Below, one piece after another: positions 16,899 through 25,000 of a stretch of DNA of 64,000 nucleotides. Position 1 is the stretch's first letter, and the number at the start of each line of letters is the position of its first letter. The notes beneath the pieces were generated by a model. It had not been told where the DNA came from. It saw only the letters and a program-made list of their open reading frames with translations, and searched no databases. This DNA comes from a virus. A program made the position numbers and the translations under genes. The stretch spans positions 1 through 64,000 of the IMG/VR virus record IMGVR_UViG_3300035698_023197; one strand, 5' to 3'.

Positions 16899-17693
16899 TT
16901 AGAAGCTCAAAAGACCTCTGTTGGCCAACTCTTTCAAAATGACAGCAGCACCCACTTGTTTGCTGACTGCCGAGCTGCTCCACTTGCCATCCGAGACGTA
17001 CTTGCCCTTGACATAGTGCTGGGACCCACTCCAAAGGTACGGAGTCGGAACGTTTTTGTGGTATCGCAGATACCCTGTACCGTTGTATCGCTCGATGGTG
17101 TACAACATGTGGTGGACGTTCCAGTCTTTGACGAGGTGGAGTTTGTCGTATCGGAGAGCGTCTGCCGCGCTGTACTCCCAAGTAAATGGGGGCTTGCCCG
17201 TTTTGGGCCTTCCTTTCGGTACCCAGTAGGTGCGCTTGGTCAGTGGGTTGCCATTGTGCAGGTGCTTATCGAACCGCAGGCTTGCTTCCATATTGTGAAG
17301 CACGGAAATAACGTACCACGGCACTCCGACATTATTCTGAACCTTGGTATACCGGGGTATATTTCCCTTGATCTTGTTGGCAGACCAGTTGACTTTTCCT
17401 TGCCAATTGCTCCGGACTTTCAGTGTGCGCCACCGTCTCTCATAGTCGCTTTCCCGGATAGGGACCTTTGGCGACTTGACGACGATTGGTGGGTTGACGT
17501 GCGTAGGTACAAACCAGGGGGTCGGCTCTGTCTTTGGTTGACCCGGCTCTGGGAGCACGTCGTCGAACAAATTCGGAGTTGTTACTCTGGGCGTCGACCC
17601 TGGGATATCCGCGTCTGTCTTCGGCGGATCGAACGTCGGGTCATCTTTACACCCAACTGAAAGCAAGATTATAAGAAGCGCGAGCGTTTTCAT
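16899..17693 (-). CDS. Lipoprotein lysozyme-family endolysin
   Basis: 264 aa. The N-terminus is a short hydrophobic signal with a lipobox ending in Cys15 (LLSVGC), then a Pro-rich linker to about residue 95. The C-terminal domain matches the COG5526 lysozyme-family pattern: VPWYVISVLHNMEASLRF with Glu136 as probable catalytic acid, LHNGNPLTKRT, a Pro/Lys-rich loop, an ERYNGTGY segment and a terminal Ser/Ala helix (AVSKQVGAAVIL). It cleaves peptidoglycan in the periplasm. Lipid anchoring of a phage endolysin is unusual and would tether it to a membrane. Its ATG overlaps the TAA of the putative holin, and the u-spanin precedes that, forming a lysis cassette. Confidence 0.85.
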   Translation of the reverse strand: MKTLALLIILLSVGCKDDPTFDPPKTDADIPGSTPRVTTPNLFDDVLPEPGQPKTEPTPWFVPTHVNPPIVVKSPKVPIRESDYERRWRTLKVRSNWQGKVNWSANKIKGNIPRYTKVQNNVGVPWYVISVLHNMEASLRFDKHLHNGNPLTKRTYWVPKGRPKTGKPPFTWEYSAADALRYDKLHLVKDWNVHHMLYTIERYNGTGYLRYHKNVPTPYLWSGSQHYVKGKYVSDGKWSSSAVSKQVGAAVILKELANRGLLSF

Positions 17694-18088
17694 TACTTGT
17701 TGAGTATCCAGATGAGAAAAATGAAGACACCGAGGAAGGTGAGGAGGCGTGCTGTCGGAGTTAGCGCTTGAAAATCATCGACAAACTGCTTTTTCACTCT
17801 CGGATCGTCTTTGCTGGTGTAGGCTTCCAATGTCGGAAAAGCGGCGTGGATGAGAGCCCAGACAGCCAGTACGCTTCCGGTCAATCCGAGAATCCTCATA
17901 ATGAGCATGTGGACGAAGCTGAAATCGACGGAACGCGCAGACGGGTCAATGAACCCGATGACGAGTGGGTAAGCCCAGAATAGGGCTAGCACGACTATCG
18001 CTAGCAATGCCTCCTTTGAGTTACGGAAGAAGAGCCAAATAGCCTTGACGCTATCTCCGAGTTTGCAATCTTTATCGTCGTCTGACAT
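17693..18088 (-). CDS. Putative holin (three-TM membrane protein)
   Basis: 131 aa with three hydrophobic segments (about residues 26-47, 58-82 and 110-129), short charged loops and a Lys-ending C-terminus. Topology and size fit a class I-type holin. It lies between the u-spanin and the lipoprotein endolysin with overlapping or nearly abutting ends, which is the main support. Holins cannot be recognised by sequence alone, so an antiholin or other membrane protein is possible. Confidence 0.6.
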   Translation of the reverse strand: MSDDDKDCKLGDSVKAIWLFFRNSKEALLAIVVLALFWAYPLVIGFIDPSARSVDFSFVHMLIMRILGLTGSVLAVWALIHAAFPTLEAYTSKDDPRVKKQFVDDFQALTPTARLLTFLGVFIFLIWILNK

Positions 18089-18094
18089 GGTTAT

Positions 18095-18607
18095 TTAGAG
18101 TGGTAAGATTGATTTTTTCAGCATGAGTGCACCTGCACCCACCATAACGATATTTAGGATACCGGAGCCCCAAAGCCATTTGCTCTTCCGTTTCGCGCTA
18201 GCTTCTGCCTTGACGCGCTTCTCGAATTCCTTGTTGTACCAAGATTGCCAGTGCTTCAGCTTCTCGGTAGCAGCGAGCAATTCGCCTTGTGCCTTCTCGA
18301 CTTTGAGTTTTAGAGCACTGAAGGCTTCTTCGAGTACCTTGGTTTGCTCCTGGGCAGCTGCTGCTTGTTTTTGCAGATCTTTGACGAGACCGTCCTCAGG
18401 ATACTTTTCAACGACCTTTTCGACGGTACGGTATACCGTGTTGGTCTTAATAGTGGTCGCTTTAACGGCCTCTTCAGCTTTTTTGAGTTCAAGCTTGACA
18501 ACAGTTGGTTTTGCTACCGGCCCTCGTGGGTCCACTGCCTTCCTGCAAGCGGACAGTCCACTGAATGCGAGTACCATTACGATGGCGTATAGGATGTTCG
18601 TTTTCAT
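18095..18607 (-). CDS. Unimolecular spanin (u-spanin) candidate
   Basis: 170 aa. An N-terminal signal ends in lipobox LSAC (Cys21), followed by a long Lys/Glu/Ala coiled-coil-like region (about residues 38-140) and one C-terminal transmembrane helix (about 146-165, GSGILNIVMVGAGALML) with a short Lys-containing tail. Outer-membrane lipoprotein plus inner-membrane anchor in one chain is the defining layout of u-spanins such as T1 gp11, which fuse the two membranes at lysis. It precedes the putative holin and endolysin genes. Assignment is by architecture. Confidence 0.75.
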   Translation of the reverse strand: MKTNILYAIVMVLAFSGLSACRKAVDPRGPVAKPTVVKLELKKAEEAVKATTIKTNTVYRTVEKVVEKYPEDGLVKDLQKQAAAAQEQTKVLEEAFSALKLKVEKAQGELLAATEKLKHWQSWYNKEFEKRVKAEASAKRKSKWLWGSGILNIVMVGAGALMLKKSILPL

Positions 18608-18661
18608 CCCACATAACTAGAGAATCCGGCCAATCTGACATCAATCCATGTGGTGTCAAGT

Positions 18662-18940
18662 CTATTGGGGAGGCGTCTCGGTCCATGCGGCCTGTGTGAC
18701 CTTGTTGAACTCATCGATGCCGCCGAGTGCTGCCTTCATCACAACCGCTCTACGTTGGCGAGTGTTGCCTTCGACGTGTTCAGCGGCAAAGTTACCCAGC
18801 GATATGTGCGCACCGTATCCGTTGACTGCCCATGCGGTGCTTGCCCCAACCGATACGGTGTACCTACCCATGTGGTATTCGGTTTTGACGTTTGGGGCTC
18901 GGGATTTCTCGAGCAATCGGACGAACTGGTGCGTGTTCAT
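18662..18940 (-). CDS. Small probable early protein, 92 aa
   Basis: Begins MNTHQFVRLLEKSRAP; mixed alpha/beta, mildly basic, no Cys motif, no family recognised. It is preceded by its own consensus sigma70 promoter with 11 bases between the -10 box and the ATG, so the leader is very short and lacks a Shine-Dalgarno. The dedicated promoter marks it as an early, host-RNA-polymerase-read gene, typical of host take-over or accessory functions. Confidence 0.65.
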   Translation of the reverse strand: MNTHQFVRLLEKSRAPNVKTEYHMGRYTVSVGASTAWAVNGYGAHISLGNFAAEHVEGNTRQRRAVVMKAALGGIDEFNKVTQAAWTETPPQ

Positions 18941-18951
18941 GCGTTACTTTT

Positions 18952-18980
18952 AGTATAACACAGGGTTGCGACTTTGTCAA
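18952..18980 (-). promoter_or_regulatory. Consensus sigma70 promoter for the 92-aa gene
   Basis: Minus strand: TTGACA (18975-18980), 17-base spacer ending CTGTGT, TATACT (18952-18957). It lies immediately after the stop region of the upstream gene. Confidence 0.9.
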
Positions 18981-19697
18981 TTACTGCAAGAAGCTCTTCG
19001 CGTCGAAAGCGTCCGATTCTGGCTCGTTGTCGTCGTGGTTGTATTCTGGCTCCTCAGGTTCGTCGCCCGGTTGGGTTTCAAACTCCGCACCGGGGACGTC
19101 TGGGATGTCTCCAATACCAGATAGGCCCATTGCCTGTCCGAGTGGTTGGGAACCGACGCCGTCGAAGAAAGACATCCACGTGATGTTATCTGGGTCCCAA
19201 GCGACCGTGCCGAACATGTGGGCAGCGTCAATGTCTTCGCCATCCCAAGCATGCAAAATGGCTTGCATGGCGGTCTTGGACTCCTTGGATTGCAACATCG
19301 GGTCTTCACCCATGTAAGCTTTGTGCAGCGTAATGAGGTGCTTCAAGACAGGGCGATTGGTCTTGGCCAAGTTCCGGAGACTGTCTGATGCGGCTTCCGT
19401 GGCGGCTTCTCGGAGTTGAGTCTCAAGGTCAGCCGGTATCTCTTCAGTGAGCCTGTCGAGGATGGTAGTATAGGCTTCCACGAGAGGGTTGCCGCTCGGG
19501 TAGCTAAACACTGAACCCTGTTGCAAGTCCGCAATACGGACTGGTTCGAATGCAGTGTTCATGGCCAACCCACCGTCTTCGAGGATCAAAAGACCCTCAT
19601 CTGGCGTGCAGTGTCCCGGAGTTCCGTGGCCAGCGGCCCAGTGCTCCAGAAAAGCGCGTTCAATTGAGTTGACTCGGAAAGTGTCAAGCGTATTCAT
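18981..19697 (-). CDS. Acidic unknown protein, 238 aa
   Basis: Helical protein with a mid-section rich in Glu/Ala/Leu and a disordered, highly acidic Pro/Glu/Asp C-terminal tail (about residue 200 on). The N-terminal part includes GHGTPGHCTPDEG. No family was recognised. It follows the 348-aa gene by 9 bases on the same strand and its stop abuts the -35 box of the next promoter. Function unknown. Confidence 0.6.
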   Translation of the reverse strand: MNTLDTFRVNSIERAFLEHWAAGHGTPGHCTPDEGLLILEDGGLAMNTAFEPVRIADLQQGSVFSYPSGNPLVEAYTTILDRLTEEIPADLETQLREAATEAASDSLRNLAKTNRPVLKHLITLHKAYMGEDPMLQSKESKTAMQAILHAWDGEDIDAAHMFGTVAWDPDNITWMSFFDGVGSQPLGQAMGLSGIGDIPDVPGAEFETQPGDEPEEPEYNHDDNEPESDAFDAKSFLQ

Positions 19698-19706
19698 CGA
19701 GAATAC

Positions 19707-20753
19707 CTAGTCATCTTGGGAGGTCTCCAACATTTTCTGCAAGATGGAATCAACCGCCAGGTCCTGATAGATGGCGGGAGCCTTCACTTCGTCGAGTGGC
19801 CTGATAGGCTTGAAAACCTTCCCCTGCTTTACGAGGATGATGCGGGCTGCGTCGAAAAGTATGTGGTCCCGGTCGATGAGTGGTTTGGTCACTCTCAATA
19901 GGGCGGGCTCCAGTGGAGAGCTTGGCATGTGCGCCATGTGACCGAAGTCGTCGTAGTAGAATTTGATGAGGTTCTTTTGGCTGGCCCAGGATTGGGCCGT
20001 CTCGAGTAGCGCTTCCTTTGCTGCCCCGATTATCACCATCCGACGATCTTTATCCCCCTTGATCTTCTTGCGCTCAGCAGAGCGGGCTTCCCCAAAAGGT
20101 CTGCGAGTTCCGTTGTACATGACAGGTGATTGATCCCACGATCCAGTCGGAAGTTTGGCAAAACGCCCCAGAAGCTCGCAGGATATCGCCCAGAACACTG
20201 ATGGTACCATGAGCGCCCAATCGAAAGGTTTGCCGGAAAAGCGGTAGTGGCTGGCGAGCGCAAGGTAATCCTTCTCAGACTGGGCAATGTCAGCTCGCAC
20301 TCTCCGGGTGAAGTGGGTTGGATCAGTCGCGTCTCCGTACATCTTGGAGAGCCACTCGCGGTGTTCCCGCAAGTATTCCAATGCTGATTCGGCGAACAAG
20401 ATGGTGTTGACGAAAAAGGGCGTCCGAGACTTCTTGGTGCGATGGAGGTGAGCACAAACAGCCATCTGCAGGAAGCGAATTACCGCATACTTTCCCTTCA
20501 GAGACTCATACTGTTGCAGCCTCTCGCACACCTCCTCATTAGGCATCCACCCCCCACCCTCTGGCTTATCACCGACGACGGTGATGTGGACCTGGATAAG
20601 CCGGTCATAAGTTTGTTTCGCGTATTCTGATGGTGGTGTCACTAACGCAATAGAACGCAATGACTGCAACCCCCCGAGCGCTAACCCCGCGTAGTCCCGA
20701 CCGAGACGGTGCGAAGCATCGTCGACGGAGGGAGCTTTAGGTGCTTCGCCCAC
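19707..20753 (-). CDS. Unknown soluble protein, 348 aa
   Basis: GTG start at 20753 with an AGAGAGGG Shine-Dalgarno about 6 bases upstream. The protein is helical and rich in Arg, Lys and aromatic residues, with no catalytic motif recognised and a C-terminal region of short helices (DHILFDAARIILVKQGKVF). It is the first gene of the minus-strand unit leading left from the non-coding region at 20754-21117, so its promoter probably lies in that region, though no consensus box was seen. Function unknown. Confidence 0.6.
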   Translation of the reverse strand: MGEAPKAPSVDDASHRLGRDYAGLALGGLQSLRSIALVTPPSEYAKQTYDRLIQVHITVVGDKPEGGGWMPNEEVCERLQQYESLKGKYAVIRFLQMAVCAHLHRTKKSRTPFFVNTILFAESALEYLREHREWLSKMYGDATDPTHFTRRVRADIAQSEKDYLALASHYRFSGKPFDWALMVPSVFWAISCELLGRFAKLPTGSWDQSPVMYNGTRRPFGEARSAERKKIKGDKDRRMVIIGAAKEALLETAQSWASQKNLIKFYYDDFGHMAHMPSSPLEPALLRVTKPLIDRDHILFDAARIILVKQGKVFKPIRPLDEVKAPAIYQDLAVDSILQKMLETSQDD

Positions 20754-20780
20754 CGCCCTCTCTCCCAGAGAGGGTGTTAC

Positions 20781-20801
20781 ATTACTGTTGAAAACAGTAA
20801 T
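20781..20801. other. Perfect 9-bp stem-loop
   Basis: ATTACTGTT, loop GAA, AACAGTAAT. No U-tract follows in either direction, so it is more operator- or RNA-structure-like than a classical terminator. Confidence 0.7.
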
Positions 20802-21004
20802 TCAGTCCGCCTTTTACGTGTGCGTACGCGTTTTCCGCGAGCATGAAATGGTCATTACGCAAAATGAGTGTACTAAGAACGTAAAGGGAAACATAAAAAA
20901 AGGGAAAAAAGGGAGACGCGACTACAAGCAGTCGACTTCGTCATAAATGAGAAGTCGTGTGGTCAACACCAACAGGTCCGTAAGGACCTTTGTAAGGCCC
21001 TTAC

Positions 21005-21043
21005 CGCGCGCGCGCGCGCCCGCGCCCGCGCTCGCTCGCTCGC
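21005..21043. repeat. CG dinucleotide tract followed by CTCG repeats
   Basis: Fifteen bases of strictly alternating CG (21005-21019) run into CCCGCGCCCGCG and three CTCG-type units. Alternating CG of this length can adopt Z-DNA under supercoiling (known property). Slippage-prone. Confidence 0.9.
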
Positions 21044-21117
21044 ATACGTTTCCTTTCAGCAGCAGATTCGAAATATTGGTGGCTGGTCATGTTATACGGC
21101 TTGTTTTCTAGCCTGTC

Positions 21118-22008
21118 ATGGACCCAAACAACATCACGGCCAGGATCATTGCCGACAGCCAGAACACTCACGGCCAACGACTTACCAGCTTTCTTCTCCG
21201 ATATCCGAGGTTCATCCATTCGGAATTGATGACGCACCGGATGCTGAGCCGCAATGCGGCGTCGAGCAGAGCTATCCCAGTCAAGCGGATGATCGCCACT
21301 ATCAGAGCCAACCCGGCGCTTCCTGAATGGTGGGGAGCCACACAGCGCGGCATGCAAGCCAAGGCCCAGGTCGACGAGGCGGCACTGGCCATCTGCAAGG
21401 ATTTGTGGATGCAACAACGAGACCTAACCGTCGAAACTGTCTCGCAGCTTTTGGACGCCGGGTTGCACAAGCAGATCGCTAACCGACTCCTTGAACCGTG
21501 GAGCCACATCACGGTACTCGTCACTGCTACCTGTTTCAGCAATTTTTTCTCGCTGAGAGCCCACCCCGATGCCCAACCCGAATTTCAAGTACTGGCCTAC
21601 AAGATGCTCCAACGATTTTTGGGGCAGTCTCCAGAGGATGTCGCTGAGGGTGAGTGGCATATGCCGTTCGGCGATCAGATGGACGACAGCATGGACCTCC
21701 AGCAGCGGCTCAAAGTCGCCACGGCTCGCTCCGCCCGACTGAGCTACAACACATTCGACGGCGTCATCGACCCACTCAAGGACTACGAGTTGCATGACGA
21801 TCTGGCAGCTTCTGGCCACTGGTCCCCCTTCGAACATTGTGCCATGGCCGACCCTGTCGTCGTTAGTTCCGGCAACTTCCGTGGCGGCTGGCGTCAGTAC
21901 CGTGCCACCTTCGAACGGGAGAACAGGACAGCAGTCGACCTCGACAGAATCCTTGCCGACAAGCCCGACTGGATCGACACTGCAGAGCCCGTGGAGGTTG
22001 CGGCGTGA
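21118..22008 (+). CDS. thyX: Flavin-dependent thymidylate synthase ThyX
   Basis: 296 aa. The ThyX signature is present as THRMLSRNAASSR (residues 39-51), fitting the RHR-x2-S-x-N-x2-S-x-R pattern with Thr in place of the first Arg. The C-terminal half contains the conserved HWSPFEHCA segment and an RQYRATFERE stretch. The enzyme makes dTMP from dUMP using FADH2 and methylene-tetrahydrofolate, supporting phage DNA synthesis. Its TGA overlaps the GTG start of the DNA polymerase gene, so the two are coupled. The length is above the ~230 aa of compact ThyX proteins but common among phage versions. Confidence 0.92.
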   Translation: MDPNNITARIIADSQNTHGQRLTSFLLRYPRFIHSELMTHRMLSRNAASSRAIPVKRMIATIRANPALPEWWGATQRGMQAKAQVDEAALAICKDLWMQQRDLTVETVSQLLDAGLHKQIANRLLEPWSHITVLVTATCFSNFFSLRAHPDAQPEFQVLAYKMLQRFLGQSPEDVAEGEWHMPFGDQMDDSMDLQQRLKVATARSARLSYNTFDGVIDPLKDYELHDDLAASGHWSPFEHCAMADPVVVSSGNFRGGWRQYRATFERENRTAVDLDRILADKPDWIDTAEPVEVAA

Positions 22009-25000
22009 GCGAAGATGATGGCCCAAAGCCGGGGACAACCAACCCGCTATGCGAAAAGTGTGGCTTCCACAAGCTCTGCAAGAGTCCCTTCCAGACGGTA
22101 GCGTGGATCGACAAGAATGGGTCGCCCCACAAGGGCATGCCGCCCGAGGATGAGAAACCTGAAGAGGGGTGGCTCGCCGTGGTCGGAGACGCCCCGGACG
22201 TGCGGGCTGACAATAATAACGACATCCGAGCCAGTGAATCCGTCCGGTTCATGGCGAAACTCGCCCAGCAGTCTCTCGGTATCTCGGGTCGGGTCGTCTA
22301 CTTCCCAACTCTGCGTTGCATGCCCCGCAAGCTGCAGGAGAACGAGCTAAAAGACGCCAAGCCGACCAAGACTGAGCTTGCTCGTTGCTTCGATAACTTC
22401 ACGAAGCCATTAATTGAAAAGCTCAAGCCGAAAGGCGTCATCGCATCCGGCTACCTCGCGTCAAACCGAGTCATCGGGCGGATGGACTTTCAGAACCTCG
22501 TCGGGCGGACCTATAGCTTTGCGGGTGCTCCATCCCGCGCTGTGTGGCCAGTCGACTATCTGCTGCGCGACACGGCGGGCCAGAAGCAGGAGTTCATGAG
22601 CATCTGGCGCGATGCCTTGGATCGGATCGACAATCCGGACCTGAAAAACGTCTGGAGCGACACGATCGATTATGACTTGGTCACGACGCCCGAAGGGTTG
22701 TTGGCCTGGTTTCGCCCGCTCCTCGCTTATTTCAAGGAGCAGCGAGCAAATGGCGAGCGGGTTGTACCTGTGGCGTGGGACTTGGAGACCTCGTCACTGC
22801 ACGTCTTCCAGCGAGCGTACTACACAGGTCTGATCTCCTTCGACCACAAAACTCAGGCCAATCCGCTGGTCGTCCCGCTCAAATATCCTGGGGCAGACAA
22901 GATCTACCGCCGAGAAAATCCGGACGATCCGCGCTCTTGGGAAGAGTGCCTGACGCAAATCGACGCGATTTTGAAGAAGCTGCTGGAGTCTCCAGCCATC
23001 CCGAAGACAGGCCACAACTTGATGTACGATGAGGCGGGAATCTTCGCCGACTACGGGTACGAGCCCAAAGGCTTCTACGCCGACACGATGTTGCTGAACT
23101 TCATTCTCCACCCAGAGGAGAAGGGCTTGAACTCGTTGGACGACATGTGTCGCAAGCTGCTACCAAACATTCCTCATTACTGGGAGAGGTTGTACGCGTA
23201 TCGGCAAGAACATGAGATCGAGACTTACATGGACATACCAGAGGCGACTCTGTTTCCGTATGCTGCGTACGATACTCGTGTCACGTCCATGATTCTAGCC
23301 GAACTCGAGAAGCAGCTCGACAACGACGAACATGGCGGCTGGTTCATGCGGACCACAGAGCCTCCAGAGACGCCGACTTATTCGATGCGGGACTATGCGA
23401 TCCATGGCAGGAGCGTGCACCACAAACTTTGCGGACACCTGCAGCGGTTTGGCCAGCACTATGACGAGGATCTCGTCGAGCAGATTTACACCCACTACGA
23501 CGCCCTGCGCAAAGACTGGGGAGGACAGCTGGCCGAAGATGAGGACTTGATCCGGTTTGAGACCGAGATGCTGGGACCCACGGCTGGTCCATCCACCGAC
23601 GCCCACAAGTTGTGGAAGAAGTGGCGCGAGGCTGGTATGCACCGTGCCATGGACGAGGCTTTAGATACCCAGAAGCGTGAGCACAAGATCGCTAACGAGA
23701 AGTACAAGGAAGATGCCAAGGCGTGGCGTTCTCGGTGTGCCGTCTTCGTCAATGGGAAAGTCGCAGAGATGCGAGCAATGCGGAAGGCATCTGGAAAAGA
23801 AGATCCCGGCGCGGAAAAATGGAAAGAAGTCCGCACTAAGATGAAGAGCATGTTCGAGAGGCTGATAGAAGAGCCACCACCGAAAGCCGTCGGACCGAAA
23901 GTCGGCGACTTCAAGAAGAATTTCAAAGCGACGTTCGACCTCCCCGAGGGCCACATGCCTGAGCACCTGCGCCCTCGCATCTCGTGGTCCAGTGTGCCGC
24001 AACAGAAGATGTTCTTCATCGACTTCCTCAAGCTGCCCATCCTCAAAAAGACCGAGAATGGCGGTCCAAGCCTCGATGCTGACGTGCTGCTCAAGTATTC
24101 GAATCACCCACATGGCAACGACACCGCAAAGAAGCTACTAAGCTGGCGCGGCATGGACAAGTTCATCGTCAGTTTCCTGGACCCGATCATAAACTCTGCC
24201 GAGACGGAGCCGAAAAAGAAGATCGTGCACGACGATGGGTTGATTCACTGTTCCTTCGGTGCGGGAGATACGACCACTGGCAGACTGTCATGCGTCGCCC
24301 CTTACACTGAACTTAAGACACCTTACGGTAGAATTAGAATTGACGCGGCACAACCTGGTATTTTGGTGGACTCAGGGAACGGTAATTACAAGCGTGTCAA
24401 AGAAGTTTATTATAAAGGTATCTCCCCGATGTTCCGTGTTACCAACGGGAGGGGTGACCATCTCGACTGCACCATCGATCACAAACTCCTTACCCCAACG
24501 GGGTGGCGGCGAGTTGGAGATCTCTGTGAAGGAGATCTGCTGTTACCAGCAAATAACAACGTGGAAGTTGGAACACCCAGTGATCTTGAGCGGTCAAAGG
24601 AGGTATCAAATATTGTCCCCGGAGAGCTACCAGACGTTGTACCTTGCTCAAGCCTTACCCCGCAAATGGTTTGTCGAGAGGGGGGTAAAAACCAACATAC
24701 TAGTAGTGTCTCAAGCTTTGTACGGGGGGAAAGCGAGCGCAAGGAAAAGAGAATTGTGCAGTTCGACTCCGTGGAATCGAGGGTCAAAGAATCCGCCGTC
24801 GGTTCTACTGGGGAAAGAAGACCTGGAGAAGATGATACTTTTGGGGCTTCCTCCAGAAGGGATGGCGAAGATGATGAAAGTGTCTCCGTTTTTGTTGAGT
24901 CGCAACTTACAATGGCACGGCTTGGCGGAAGGAGTGGGGAGGCGTCTGGGCAACTTGACAGACGCAGACTGGGTGATGATGGGAAAACTGGAAAATTTCG

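Larger units (their letters stand above)
20754..21117. other. Non-coding divergent region: hairpins, purine tract and CG repeat
   Basis: 364 bases between the leftward 348-aa gene and rightward thyX. It holds a 9-bp perfect hairpin (20781-20801, ATTACTGTT with loop GAA), an A/G-rich tract around 20880-20920 (AAAAAAAGGGAAAAAAGGG), a 6-bp hairpin AGGTCC/GGACCT (20974-20989), and a (CG)n then (CTCG)n tract at 21005-21043. I see no convincing ORF and no consensus sigma70 promoter. Divergent gene order and this structure would suit a regulatory region or replication origin, but that is speculation. Confidence 0.5.

Noticed and set aside
24259-24612. The first 118 codons of the +1-frame ORF in intein 1
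   Set aside because: They overlap the intein N-terminal splicing domain and look like a frame shadow; the likely start is TTG 24613 behind AAAGGAGGT.
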